Shown: positions 32,508 to 40,318, counted from the first letter of the stretch. The stretch: 45,269 nucleotides of DNA from Pseudomonadota bacterium (GCA_021848825.1 JAJZTQ010000022.1:1-45269), one strand, 5' to 3'. Notes: generated from the sequence alone by a model not told the origin. A program made the numbers and translations.

Positions 32508-33080
32508 TCAGTTGCGCGTGGGGAATAAGCCGTCGTTGCAGATGCAAAACTGGATGGCGAGATAAGGCTGGCGGTTCTCATGCCCCGTATTTCCTCCGGA
32601 CATCCCGATAGTCGAAGGATTCAAGGTGGTGTCGAGATTACCCGAAGCCGAGGGAGTGAAGTTGGGAAAGACGGTCGCGGAACCGTCACCCGACATTTGC
32701 ATGGGGTGGGTGAGCCAGGAGCTGCCGACGGCTGGCGCCGCCGTGGTGTTTGCCTGAAAGTCGCTTTTGACGACTTCCATGACCACGGTGTGATTGTGAA
32801 CGGGGATCTGGCTCTGAGTCAGGGTCACAGTTTCGGAGCCCGTCTGACCGCCTATCGGCCAGGTGCCTGTAGTCGGACTCGTGCCGCTGCCGAGAGGGGT
32901 GATTCCCATGAGGTTGGGGAGCTGGAAGTTGGTCGTTCCGTTCCCGCCGTAAATGGTGCCGATGACCGCATAAAGCGCCGTATATTGCTGGATCGAAAGA
33001 AGCTGGCCGCTGCACGGCAGCCATGCCTGCGGCACGAAGCCGAAAGCGAAAGGGCGGATTTCGCCGATGAATCCATCCAT
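32508..33080 (-). CDS. Tail-collar (MdpB-like) protein 3
   Basis: A 190-residue protein, third of three tandem paralogues. It begins FIGEIRPFAFGFVPQAWLPCSGQLLSI and has the phage tail collar repeat core YGGNGTTNFQLPNL, then PVHNHTV with the conserved metal-binding-like HNH, and ends RQPYLAIQFCICNDGLFPTRN. This layout is that of the microcystin-dependent protein B (MdpB) group of collar-domain proteins (PF07484), found in many bacterial genomes without other phage genes. AGGAGA precedes the ATG. The function is unknown; surface exposure or fibre formation is only suggested by relatives. Confidence 0.85.
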   Translation of the reverse strand: MDGFIGEIRPFAFGFVPQAWLPCSGQLLSIQQYTALYAVIGTIYGGNGTTNFQLPNLMGITPLGSGTSPTTGTWPIGGQTGSETVTLTQSQIPVHNHTVVMEVVKSDFQANTTAAPAVGSSWLTHPMQMSGDGSATVFPNFTPSASGNLDTTLNPSTIGMSGGNTGHENRQPYLAIQFCICNDGLFPTRN

Positions 33081-33089
33081 GATGCTCTC

Positions 33090-33626
33090 CTATTGAAATT
33101 GCGGATAAATTCCGCTCAGGCAGATGATGTAGTTCACGGTCAACCCGGGCATCAGGTTCTCGTGCGGCAAGCCGCCTCCGCTTTGCGAGAGGGTGGTCGA
33201 AGCGGGGCTCGCCTGGGTTGCCCCCGATGCGCCGTCCTTGACATACATGACGTTCTGATCCGTGGTGTTGGCGAAAGTCGCTGTCGGCCCCGTATTCGGA
33301 GTGGCGGCAGCCGTTCCTGCAGTATTGAGGCTGTGGTTGTGCGAAGGGGCGGTTTGGGAAGTGAGCGCAACTTCCAGCGCGCCGCCCGTCTGCCCCAGCG
33401 CGTAACTGGAAAGGCCGGGTCCCTGTCCCTCGTGGATCCCGAGGCGGCCCCTGAAATCGGGCAGGCCGAAAGTGCTCACGCCATTGCCCCCGTATGTCGT
33501 GCCGATCAGGCTGAAAAGCGCTTCGTTTCCGGAAATGGGCAGCAGGCTGCCGTCGCAGAGATGCCATTGGGCAGGCGCAAAATTGCCTGCGAAAAGGCGG
33601 ATTTCTCCGAGGTATGGATCGCTCAT
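33090..33626 (-). CDS. Tail-collar (MdpB-like) protein 2
   Basis: A 178-residue collar-domain protein between its two paralogues. It shares YLGEIRLFAGNFAPAQWHLCDGSLLPI at the start, YGGNGVSTFGLPDFRGR in the collar repeat, PSHNHS, and a closing PGLTVNYIICLSGIYPQ. The start is ATG 33626, preceded by AAGGAGACC; the open frame extends 16 codons into the neighbouring gene without a binding site. No signal peptide is seen. Gaps of 9 and 13 bases to its neighbours suggest one leftward operon. Confidence 0.85.
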   Translation of the reverse strand: MSDPYLGEIRLFAGNFAPAQWHLCDGSLLPISGNEALFSLIGTTYGGNGVSTFGLPDFRGRLGIHEGQGPGLSSYALGQTGGALEVALTSQTAPSHNHSLNTAGTAAATPNTGPTATFANTTDQNVMYVKDGASGATQASPASTTLSQSGGGLPHENLMPGLTVNYIICLSGIYPQFQ

Positions 33627-33639
33627 ATTGGTCTCCTTT

Positions 33640-34176
33640 TCAGTTGCGCGCGGGGAAAAGGCCCATCGTCGCAATGCAGTAATTCGTCACCTGGTAGGGC
33701 TGCAGGTTGTTGTGCGCCCCACCATCGCCGAAAGTGCCGAGGCTCGCCGGGTTGAGCGGGATCTGTTGCGTGGCGGGCTGTCCGTAAAGCTTCTGCGGTG
33801 TGGGAATTTTGGGGTTCGTTCCCGATGAGGATACATAGTTGTTCGCGATCGCACCCGAAGTGCCGGTTTCCGCTCTCGCATTGAAAGCATGATTGTGCAT
33901 GGGCATTTGCTGTTGGGTCAGGGAGACAGTCTCAGCACCTCCCTTTGCGCCCATCACGTATGCCGGGTTGGCCTGGTTATTGCCGACCATGACCCTGCTT
34001 CGCAGATCGGGGAGCGCGAAGGTTGTCGTGCCATTGCCGCCGTAGGCGGTGCCGATCAATGCGAAGAGCGCCTGGTTCTGGGCGATATTGAGCAGCTGCC
34101 CGTTGCATTGCGCCCAGCCCTGCGGAACTCTTCCGAATGCGAAATTCCGGATTTCGCCCAAATACCACTCTGACAT
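33640..34176 (-). CDS. Tail-collar (MdpB-like) protein 1
   Basis: The first of three tandem collar-domain proteins, 178 residues. It begins YLGEIRNFAFGRVPQGWAQCNGQLLNIAQNQALFALIG, has YGGNGTTTFALPDLRSR as the collar repeat and MPMHNHAF as the His-containing loop, and ends PYQVTNYCIATMGLFPARN. A strong GGAGGAGA lies before the ATG. All three copies keep the aromatic/Cys GWxxCxGQLL segment (WLPCSGQLL, WHLCDGSLL, WAQCNGQLL) but differ in the middle, as expected of paralogues with different binding surfaces. No tail, head or lysis gene is near, so this is not a prophage. Confidence 0.85.
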   Translation of the reverse strand: MSEWYLGEIRNFAFGRVPQGWAQCNGQLLNIAQNQALFALIGTAYGGNGTTTFALPDLRSRVMVGNNQANPAYVMGAKGGAETVSLTQQQMPMHNHAFNARAETGTSGAIANNYVSSSGTNPKIPTPQKLYGQPATQQIPLNPASLGTFGDGGAHNNLQPYQVTNYCIATMGLFPARN

Positions 34177-34328
34177 CTTCTCCTCCGGTTCTTGTCTGGA
34201 TAGTCTTGCCGCCCAAATTCACATTAAAGTAGAAAAACCGGAGTTTGCCAGCTGTCTTTTCGGACAGGTGACAACAACGCTTCTTCTATTTCAGAATGAG
34301 AAATTTGACATGGACTGCTTTAGGGAAC

Positions 34329-34816
34329 ATGGAAGTGCCTCATCTCTTTAGGCTCTGGTCGCGGACCAGGAAGGCCGATTCGAAACCTGAAGACGCCAGG
34401 GATGCCGCAGCCGACGAGCTCACGATCCACGGCCTGGGGCTCGAGCTTCACGAGACCTGGTCCTTCCTCTATTTGCGCCCTTCGACCTTCAGCGAGTTCG
34501 AATCCTGGATCCTCGAGCGAAACGGCTCCAGGGAATCCTTTACCTCACCGACACGCCTGCAGATCAGGGCGCATTCCGCTGCGTCCCGGGATTCCATCTC
34601 AGGCTGGAATCCTGGCTATCGGGCGTCAAGACGGATCCGAGAAAGGAGGCGCTTCTCCAGGATTCCGTTCCCGTCGAAGGAGAAGCAGGGGATTTCATCA
34701 TCTGGCACGCTGCCCTTCCTCATGGCGCGAGCCCGAACCGCGGGGCGAGGCCGAGGATCTTGCAGTACATTGCCATGTACCCGCCGGGCATGGCGGATGG
34801 TCGCCCCTGGATTTAG
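34329..34816 (+). pseudogene. Frame-disrupted gene ending in a PhyH dioxygenase C-terminus
   Basis: From about 34526 to the TAG at 34814-34816 one frame reads LQGILYLTDTPADQGAF, then VPGFHLRLESWL, GDFIIWHAALPHGASPNRG and RPRILQYIAMYPP: the C-terminal half of a PhyH-family 2-oxoglutarate dioxygenase, including the second metal His (WHAALPHG) and the 2OG-binding Arg region. This frame has no start codon and is closed by a TGA at 34388-34390. An ATG at 34329 with AGGGAA opens a different frame (MEVPHLFRLWSR...) that stays open past the junction, so a frameshift or a join of two genes lies near 34525. The H-x-D part of the active site is missing. The intact methyltransferase/hydroxylase gene starts two bases after its stop. 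Confidence 0.6.
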
Positions 34817-34818
34817 GC

Positions 34819-36546
34819 ATGAAAGACCTTGTTGAGCTCGCAGGGGTCGCGCACGCATTTCTCGATCGGCGAAAATCCCTGCAGGATCTGATTTCTGAAG
34901 CGCAATTGCTGCGCGAGATTATCGAAAGGCGCAGCGGCTTCAAGATCGAGGAAGAAATGGCGTCGGGCGAGACTAGGCTCAAAAGCGGGCTTGCCATCTC
35001 GCCGACCGCCGCAGCGATGTGCCTGAGGGAACCATACAGAACGACCGCGTTCATCCGGGGGCTGGGCGATGCGATTCACGACGCCCTGCTTCCTGATCGC
35101 CCAGTCCGCGTGCTCTATGCCGGATGCGGTCCTTATGCGCTTCTGGCGCTCCCGCTGATGACGGTATTCTCCAAGGAGCAGGCTGTTTTCACTCTGCTCG
35201 ACATTCACGGGCAGTGCCTTGAAGAAGCGATGGACCTGATCGGATCGCTTGGTCTCTCAGACCATGTCGAGAAAAGCATTCTGACCGATGCGGTTCATCA
35301 TGAAATTCCTCGTGACGAGATTCCGGATGTGATCGTCACCGAGACCATGTCCGTCACCCTGCACAACGAACCATTGGTCTCGATCGCACGCAACCTGATG
35401 AGGCAGGCTCCGGACGCATGCCTGGTGCCGCAGTCCGTCTGGGTCGATGCCTGTCTCCTGGACTGTGCGCGCGAGCATGGCGATCAGCAGGAATGTATTT
35501 TCCTCGGAAAGGTGTTCGAACTGGACAAGGCGAGCATCCAGCGCTGGTCGGACATCGAGGAGGACAGGCTTCCCGCCGGAACGATAAGGCTGCCCTGCCG
35601 GATCGAGGCGCGATACCGCCCGTACCTTCTGACCCGGATTACCGTTTACGGTGATACCTGCCTTCGGGATCACGAATCCAGCCTGACGCTGCCCAAACCA
35701 TTTCCGGGAAAATTTTTCGGCGGAGAGGAATTGCGGTTCCATTACCGGCTCGGGAGCGATCCCGAATTGCAGTACGAAATACATGCCGAGGGCGGGCTCG
35801 ACGCCAATTCAGGCCCGCGCAGCCTTTTCAGGCGCGTCAGACCTCTCGCCGGGAAAACAGGCTGGCTGCGCCTGCCCTTTTCGTTCGATATCGGGCGTCT
35901 GCAGGAAGAAGTCGGGAAAATCCGCGATGCAGAATGGATTGCGCATGCCAATACCTCGGCCTATGAAGCGGAATGGCGCTGTGCGCCGCTTCGTTCGGTC
36001 GAAGGAAGAACAGACCATATCCTTTCGTTGCCGGGCATGCATTACGAGGACACGGCACTTCTCCGACGCTGCCCATATGTCAGGGAAGTGCTCGAAGCTT
36101 TCGAGTGCGAAAAGACCTCCGTCAGGCTGATGGAGTTGGGACCTGGAAGCCATATAAACCCCCACAGGGACAAGGGAACCTCTTTCGAGGAAGGCGTAAT
36201 ACGGCTGCATATCCCGATCTTCACCGAACCTGAGGCGATATTCATCATCGAAGGGGAGGAAGTTCATTTTTCGGCAGGGGAGGCCTGGTATCTGAATGCC
36301 GGCTGTACCCATAGTGCGCACAACGGCAGCAACAGGCCGCGCATTCACCTGATGCTCGACTGCATCGTCAATCCATGGATCGAGGCAATCTTCAGTGATG
36401 CAGGATTCGTACCGGGGCAAAAACCCAAATACGGCGACCCGTCCATCCATGACGAAAACGTCGAAGCGGTCATCGCGAACCTGATGACCATGGGTGATGC
36501 CGGGAAAAGGCTCGCAGCAAAACTCGCAGCGATCGCCAGAACGTGA
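34819..36546 (+). CDS. Methyltransferase-like / aspartyl(asparaginyl) beta-hydroxylase fusion
   Basis: A 575-residue protein with two enzymatic parts. The N-terminal half has a SAM-binding Rossmann motif (VRVLYAGCGPYALLALPLM, motif I at 98-107; acidic residue in FTLLDIHGQ) and PDVIVTETMSVTLHNEP, which resembles the double-E loop region of arginine methyltransferases. The C-terminal part (about 390-530) is an Asp/Asn beta-hydroxylase (PF05118) domain: HINPHRDKG with the metal ligands His and Asp, RLHIPIFT for 2-oxoglutarate, and TH...HNGSNRPRIHL with the last His and Arg. The start is ATG 34819; codons further upstream in this frame belong to the disrupted PhyH gene. Its stop overlaps the next sulfotransferase (GTGA). 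Confidence 0.8.
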   Translation: MKDLVELAGVAHAFLDRRKSLQDLISEAQLLREIIERRSGFKIEEEMASGETRLKSGLAISPTAAAMCLREPYRTTAFIRGLGDAIHDALLPDRPVRVLYAGCGPYALLALPLMTVFSKEQAVFTLLDIHGQCLEEAMDLIGSLGLSDHVEKSILTDAVHHEIPRDEIPDVIVTETMSVTLHNEPLVSIARNLMRQAPDACLVPQSVWVDACLLDCAREHGDQQECIFLGKVFELDKASIQRWSDIEEDRLPAGTIRLPCRIEARYRPYLLTRITVYGDTCLRDHESSLTLPKPFPGKFFGGEELRFHYRLGSDPELQYEIHAEGGLDANSGPRSLFRRVRPLAGKTGWLRLPFSFDIGRLQEEVGKIRDAEWIAHANTSAYEAEWRCAPLRSVEGRTDHILSLPGMHYEDTALLRRCPYVREVLEAFECEKTSVRLMELGPGSHINPHRDKGTSFEEGVIRLHIPIFTEPEAIFIIEGEEVHFSAGEAWYLNAGCTHSAHNGSNRPRIHLMLDCIVNPWIEAIFSDAGFVPGQKPKYGDPSIHDENVEAVIANLMTMGDAGKRLAAKLAAIART

Positions 36547-37505
36547 AGGACCTTTCTTGCGAGGAGCGCATTCTGGTCAGAGGTGAGGAAGTCCATCTGG
36601 AACGGCCTGGGAGAGGCTGGTATCCGGTCCTCGCGAGAAATGACAGGCTGTGGTGGCGTTTTTTCGGAGAGAAGAGATTCAGCGAGCCGTTCTTTTCCGA
36701 TACCCTATTCGCGCTGAACCAGGGGAAAAGGCTCTGGATGCAAAGCGCCTGGGAAGGGCTTGAAGATTTCCGCGATGCGCTCGCGCCCGCTGCCCTCATC
36801 TTCCATGCTTCACGCTGCGGATCGACGCTGTTGACCCAGATGCTGGCGGCCCTGCCCGAATGCATCTCGATGTCGGAACCGCCTATCATCGACTCGATAT
36901 TGCGGTTGCATTACGGGGGCGGCTGCCGAATGAAGACGGAAGACTTGCTTGGGCGCGCCGTTTCGGCATTGGGGCAGAAGCGCTTTCCTCACGAGCGGCA
37001 TTTCTTCGTGAAGCTCGACAGCTGGCACGTCAGAAGCCTTTCTCTCTTCAGGCTTGCATTTCCGGCAACGCCTTTCATCTTCCTTTACAGAAGGCCTGAA
37101 GAGATCATCGCCTCGCACGGAAGGCAAAGGGGGCGGCAGATGGTGCCTGGCCTGGTCGATGCGGGCATGCCGCCGCTCGATTTCGTTCTTCCCGAGGATT
37201 GGAACCTGGAAGGCTATTGCCACAGGATCCTGGAAAGCTTTTTCCGTGAAGCTGCCCGCCACGCGGATGAACTCATTTTCGTCAACTACGGGCAGTTGCC
37301 GCAATTCGCATGGACCGAACTGCCGGAACTCCTGGACATGGCGCTGACTGCCGGGCAAATTGACGCAATGGAATCGCGCGCAGGGCTGCATTCGAAAAAT
37401 GGCATGAAGTATTCCGTCGCCCCGACGGCTGGGCATCGTCCCCAAATCCTCGGCGCCTTTTATGACAGGCTTGAAGAATTGAGGCTGTATGGATGGCTAG
37501 AATGA
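36543..37505 (+). CDS. Sulfotransferase 2 (divergent)
   Basis: A 320-residue sulfotransferase-like protein. LIFHASRCGSTLLTQML (residues 86-101) is the phosphosulfate loop of the sulfotransferase/P-loop family, and FIFLYRRPEEIIASHGRQRG the 3'-phosphate site. The N-terminal 80 residues (RGEEVHLERPGRGWYPVLARNDRLWW) are not part of the usual fold. It starts at GTG 36543 inside the stop of the hydroxylase fusion and so is translationally coupled to it. The acceptor is unknown. Together with the hydroxylase it could introduce a hydroxyl group and then sulfate it, but that is inference. Confidence 0.75.
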   Translation: MKDLSCEERILVRGEEVHLERPGRGWYPVLARNDRLWWRFFGEKRFSEPFFSDTLFALNQGKRLWMQSAWEGLEDFRDALAPAALIFHASRCGSTLLTQMLAALPECISMSEPPIIDSILRLHYGGGCRMKTEDLLGRAVSALGQKRFPHERHFFVKLDSWHVRSLSLFRLAFPATPFIFLYRRPEEIIASHGRQRGRQMVPGLVDAGMPPLDFVLPEDWNLEGYCHRILESFFREAARHADELIFVNYGQLPQFAWTELPELLDMALTAGQIDAMESRAGLHSKNGMKYSVAPTAGHRPQILGAFYDRLEELRLYGWLE

Positions 37506-37544
37506 TTGAATGAACTAGAATGGTCTTTCGTGAAAGGAAATGCG

Positions 37545-38042
37545 ATGTCGACGGAAGCGCTCTGCCTGCGAGCTGAAAAAGATGGGGATGCCGATTTCCT
37601 GAAAGCGGTATACTTCTCAACCAGGGAAGATCTCTTGCAGCTCGGGCTTTCCCTTGAAATGCTCTCCAGCCTTATCGACATGCAGTTTTCCGCTCAGCGC
37701 AGAGGCTACCTGAGCCGGTATCCCGCATCCGAAAATTTCATCGTCGAGAAGGATGGCGAGCCCATCGGCTTTCTGGTGAAGAATAGAGGCGAAATGGAAA
37801 TCAGGCTTGTCCATATCGCGCTCGTCCCCGAGGAACGCGGAAAGGGACATGGCCGCGCCATCGTCGAGAACCTCCAGAAGGAGGCGGCCATGGCGTCAAG
37901 GCCGCTTTCGCTTTCGGTCGATCCGCGAAACGATATTGCGATGAACCTCTATCTTTCGCTGGGCTTCAGGATAGAAAACAGAGGCGAGGCCAATATCGAG
38001 ATGGCATGGCGAGCCGAAACCAACGCAAAACACCTGAAATGA
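37545..38042 (+). CDS. GNAT-family N-acetyltransferase
   Basis: A 165-residue acetyltransferase. The acetyl-CoA loop is LVPEERGKGHGRAIVENL, following the strand EIRLVHIALV, and SLSVDPRNDIAMNLYLSLGFRIENRGE completes the GNAT fold. The start is ATG 37545 with AAAGGAA upstream; thirteen further in-frame codons reach 37506 without support. The stop overlaps the next small gene (ATGA). The role is likely tied to the operon beginning at 34819. Confidence 0.8.
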   Translation: MSTEALCLRAEKDGDADFLKAVYFSTREDLLQLGLSLEMLSSLIDMQFSAQRRGYLSRYPASENFIVEKDGEPIGFLVKNRGEMEIRLVHIALVPEERGKGHGRAIVENLQKEAAMASRPLSLSVDPRNDIAMNLYLSLGFRIENRGEANIEMAWRAETNAKHLK

Positions 38043-38305
38043 AAAATATCGAAGCATTGCTCGAAAGACTGCGCGAAGCTGATCCTTCGAAAGACTGGCT
38101 GTCCGGGAAGATACCGGAAGGAACGGAATTCGAGGCTGGAATTCCCGTCGCAGGCTTCCTTTTCGAAGGCCTGTTCATTCACGACCCTTTCCTCTCCGAT
38201 TGCGGCGGATTCGAGGCGGACCCCGTGAAGGACTACGGGCTGAGCGAAGCGGCCGTCGAAATCCTGAGAAAAGAAAGGTCCGGCTGGAGCGTATCGGCCG
38301 GCTAG
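38039..38305 (+). CDS. Uncharacterised 88-residue protein
   Basis: A small acidic protein starting at ATG 38039 within the stop of the GNAT gene, so translation is coupled. The sequence has an amphipathic N-terminal helix (IEALLERLREADPSKDW) and two mixed hydrophobic strands (AGIPVAGFLFEGLFIHDPFLSD) but no signal peptide or known motif. The longer frame from 38006 is not supported. I do not recognise a family. It is the last gene of the rightward operon after the collar genes. Confidence 0.65.
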   Translation: MKNIEALLERLREADPSKDWLSGKIPEGTEFEAGIPVAGFLFEGLFIHDPFLSDCGGFEADPVKDYGLSEAAVEILRKERSGWSVSAG

Positions 38306-38449
38306 CCGCCATTCATTCGCAATCATCTGTTTCTGAACAAAAAATACTCCAAAAAAAAGCTTTCTCCCGATGAGTCCGGAGCCATCCGGGCTGCATCGAT
38401 CAGTCAATCGAAGCAGTTCCGGGACGGCGGCTCCTGAGTCGATTGCATA
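38306..38449. other. Non-coding interval before the nirK-cluster operator
   Basis: No gene or tRNA is seen. It contains two A-rich runs (AAAAAATACT and AAAAAAAAGC, about 38340-38360) and a GC-rich stretch (38400-38432). No clear terminator for the upstream operon was found. Confidence 0.5.
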
Positions 38450-38472
38450 AAGATGTATTTTTTTAACATGTT
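38450..38472 (+). promoter_or_regulatory. NsrR-like operator before the nirK cluster
   Basis: AAGATGTATTT (38450-38460) is a full match to the 11-base half site reported for the nitric-oxide-sensing repressor NsrR, and ACATGTT at 38466-38472 forms the inverted partner (AAGATGT/ACATGTT, one mismatch) around a T-rich centre. It ends three bases before the -35 hexamer, so bound repressor would hinder RNA polymerase. NsrR control of the nirK cluster is known in Nitrosomonas europaea. Confidence 0.6.
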
Positions 38473-38475
38473 CTA

Positions 38476-38504
38476 TTGACATGCCGAAATCCCGGGAATA
38501 TGAT
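38476..38504 (+). promoter_or_regulatory. Near-consensus sigma-70 promoter of the nirK cluster
   Basis: TTGACA (38476-38481) and TATGAT (38499-38504) are separated by exactly 17 bases. The -35 box is perfect and the -10 box has one mismatch. Transcription would start near 38511, at the edge of the palindrome below, about 70 bases before the ncgA ATG. Confidence 0.8.
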
Positions 38505-38509
38505 GCAGC

Positions 38510-38536
38510 CATATATATCAAGTGGTGATATATATG
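38510..38536 (+). promoter_or_regulatory. Perfect 11-bp inverted repeat at the nirK-cluster transcript start
   Basis: CATATATATCA and TGATATATATG pair perfectly around an AGTGG loop. It lies at or just after the predicted start point, so it could be an operator for a second regulator or a 5' hairpin that stabilises the mRNA or delays translation. Neither an FNR box (TTGAT-N4-ATCAA) nor a known NO-sensor site matches well. Confidence 0.6.
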
Positions 38537-38580
38537 CGGTTTTAATAATGTACTGGAAATACACTTTAAAGGGAGGGGAT

Positions 38581-39633
38581 ATGAGAATCGCAAGGCTGTT
38601 GATGCTTTTCCTGTTCGCGCTTCTTCCGGCAATCAGCTGGGGCGCAACAAGGGAATTCAGCATGACCATCGAGGAAGTGAAGCTGCACGTTGCTCCCGAC
38701 CTTGATTACAAGGTCTTCGCCTTCAACGGCCAGGTTCCGGGACCGCTGATCCATGTCAAGGAAGGAGACGATTTGATCGTGCATGTCACGAACAACACTT
38801 CCCTTCCACATACCATCCACTGGCATGGGAATTATCAGACGAACAACTGGAAGAACGATGGCGTTCCGGGCGTCACTCAGGAACCCATCCAGCCTGGCGA
38901 CACCTTCACCTACAGATTCAAGGCGGAAAAGCCGGGAACGCTCTGGTATCACTGCCATGTAAACGTCAACGAGCATGTCGGCATCAGGGGGATGTGGGGG
39001 CCGCTGATCGTCGATCCCAAGAAGCCGCTTCCCATCGAGAAGACCGTCACGAAGGACGTCATCATGATGTTCTCGGGCTGGGAGAGCCAGGATGCCGAAA
39101 AATACGGTCACGGCGGAACGCCATATGACGTCACGGACTATTTCACCATCAATGGAAAATCCTTTCCCCTGACGCAGCCGATCCGCGTGAAGAAGGGCGA
39201 CGTGGTCAGGGTTAGATTCATCGGGGCGGGAGGAGAATTCCATGAAATGCATTCCCATGGCCACGACATGCTGGTGACCCACAAGGACGGCCTGCCTCTT
39301 CCCAAGCCCTACTATGCGGACACCGTGCTGGTCGGCCCTGGGGAGCGATACGACGTCATCATCAAGATGAACAATCCCGGGCGCTTCATTTTCCACGACC
39401 ATATCGACCGCCATGTGACCGCAAAGGGCAAATACCCCGGAGGCGCCATCACGATCATCGAATACGACGGCATTCCTAAGGAATCCTGGTATGTCTGGAA
39501 AGACAAGGACAAGGACTACGATCCGAATTTCTTCTACAGCGAATCGATGAAGCAGGGCTACGGCATCTTCAACAGCCCGGGATTCGCCGGCGCGCCGATC
39601 GAGCAAAGACATGGGAGGCATGAACATGAATAA
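38581..39633 (+). CDS. ncgA: Two-domain multicopper oxidase (NcgA type)
   Basis: A 350-residue periplasmic copper protein with a signal peptide (about 1-22). Two cupredoxin domains are present. Domain 1 has HTIHWHG (77-83) and WYHCHVNVNEHVGIRGMWG, giving the type 1 copper set His124/Cys125/His132/Met138 and trinuclear-site histidines; domain 2 has HEMHSHGHDM and FHDHIDRHV. Type 1 copper only in domain 1 fits the two-domain blue copper oxidase encoded in the N. europaea nirK cluster. The start is ATG 38581 with AAGGGAGGGG; earlier in-frame codons overlap the promoter. It opens the four-gene nirK cluster. Confidence 0.88.
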   Translation: MRIARLLMLFLFALLPAISWGATREFSMTIEEVKLHVAPDLDYKVFAFNGQVPGPLIHVKEGDDLIVHVTNNTSLPHTIHWHGNYQTNNWKNDGVPGVTQEPIQPGDTFTYRFKAEKPGTLWYHCHVNVNEHVGIRGMWGPLIVDPKKPLPIEKTVTKDVIMMFSGWESQDAEKYGHGGTPYDVTDYFTINGKSFPLTQPIRVKKGDVVRVRFIGAGGEFHEMHSHGHDMLVTHKDGLPLPKPYYADTVLVGPGERYDVIIKMNNPGRFIFHDHIDRHVTAKGKYPGGAITIIEYDGIPKESWYVWKDKDKDYDPNFFYSESMKQGYGIFNSPGFAGAPIEQRHGRHEHE

Positions 39634-40318
39634 ATTGCTGATCGCGCTGAGTTTGACTTGCGGGCTGGCTCAGGCGTCATGGGCTGACGGCGGAATGGAC
39701 ATCCTGAAGAGCCAGTGCTCATCCTGTCACAACCTGACAGGACCCGCGCCCCAGACCTTGAAGGAGATCTGGGCAAGAAAAGGGCCTGATCTCTTCTATG
39801 CGGGAAACAGATACAGGAAGGAATGGCTGATTCAGTGGCTGCAGAATCCGACACAGATCAGGCCTGCAGGAGAATTCTACGAAGACCACATCAAGCCTGG
39901 ACCGAAGCGCGATGTCGTCGATCCATCGACGTTGAAGCCCCATGTCGCGCTGTCGAAAGCCGACGCGGAAGCGGTTGCCGATACGCTGATGACGTTGAAG
40001 CCTAAAAGCGATCTGATCGCGAAGGAAAAAATCGACGACGGAACGGTTTCCCTTTCGATGGGAGAGATGGCTTTCGACAAGTTCCTCGGATGCATGGCCT
40101 GCCACAGGATAGAGCCGGATTACGGCGGACTTTCGGGCCCCGAGCTCTATACCGCGGGAAAGAGGCTGCAGCCGGAATATATGGCGAGCTACATCAGGAG
40201 CCCTCAGGCATGGGATCCGAAAATCTGGATGCCGAACAAGCATGTGTCGGACGGAAACATCCAGAAGCTCGTCCATTATCTCGAGGCATTGAGCAAGGAG
40301 AAAGAAAATGGGAAATAA
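39626..40318 (+). CDS. ncgB: Diheme cytochrome c (NcgB type)
   Basis: A 230-residue periplasmic cytochrome c with a signal peptide (1-20) and two heme sites, CSSCH (31-35) and CMACH (157-161). The start is ATG 39626, seven bases after GGGAGG; two other in-frame ATGs at 39611 and 39620 have worse spacing. It overlaps the ncgA stop by eight bases and ncgC by eleven. In N. europaea, NcgB and NcgC support NirK-dependent nitrite tolerance, probably by passing electrons between the cytochrome pool and the copper enzymes. Confidence 0.87.
   Translation: MNKLLIALSLTCGLAQASWADGGMDILKSQCSSCHNLTGPAPQTLKEIWARKGPDLFYAGNRYRKEWLIQWLQNPTQIRPAGEFYEDHIKPGPKRDVVDPSTLKPHVALSKADAEAVADTLMTLKPKSDLIAKEKIDDGTVSLSMGEMAFDKFLGCMACHRIEPDYGGLSGPELYTAGKRLQPEYMASYIRSPQAWDPKIWMPNKHVSDGNIQKLVHYLEALSKEKENGK

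Noticed and set aside
32508-34176. Prophage remnant based on tail-collar domains
   Set aside because: No capsid, portal, terminase, integrase or lysis gene is present; MdpB-like collar proteins often occur in tandem outside phages.
34402-34818. N-terminal extension of the methyltransferase/hydroxylase frame up to 34402 (714-residue reading)
   Set aside because: The extra 139 residues are a Pro/Ser/Arg-rich out-of-frame reading of the disrupted PhyH gene; the real start is ATG 34819, two bases after the PhyH stop.
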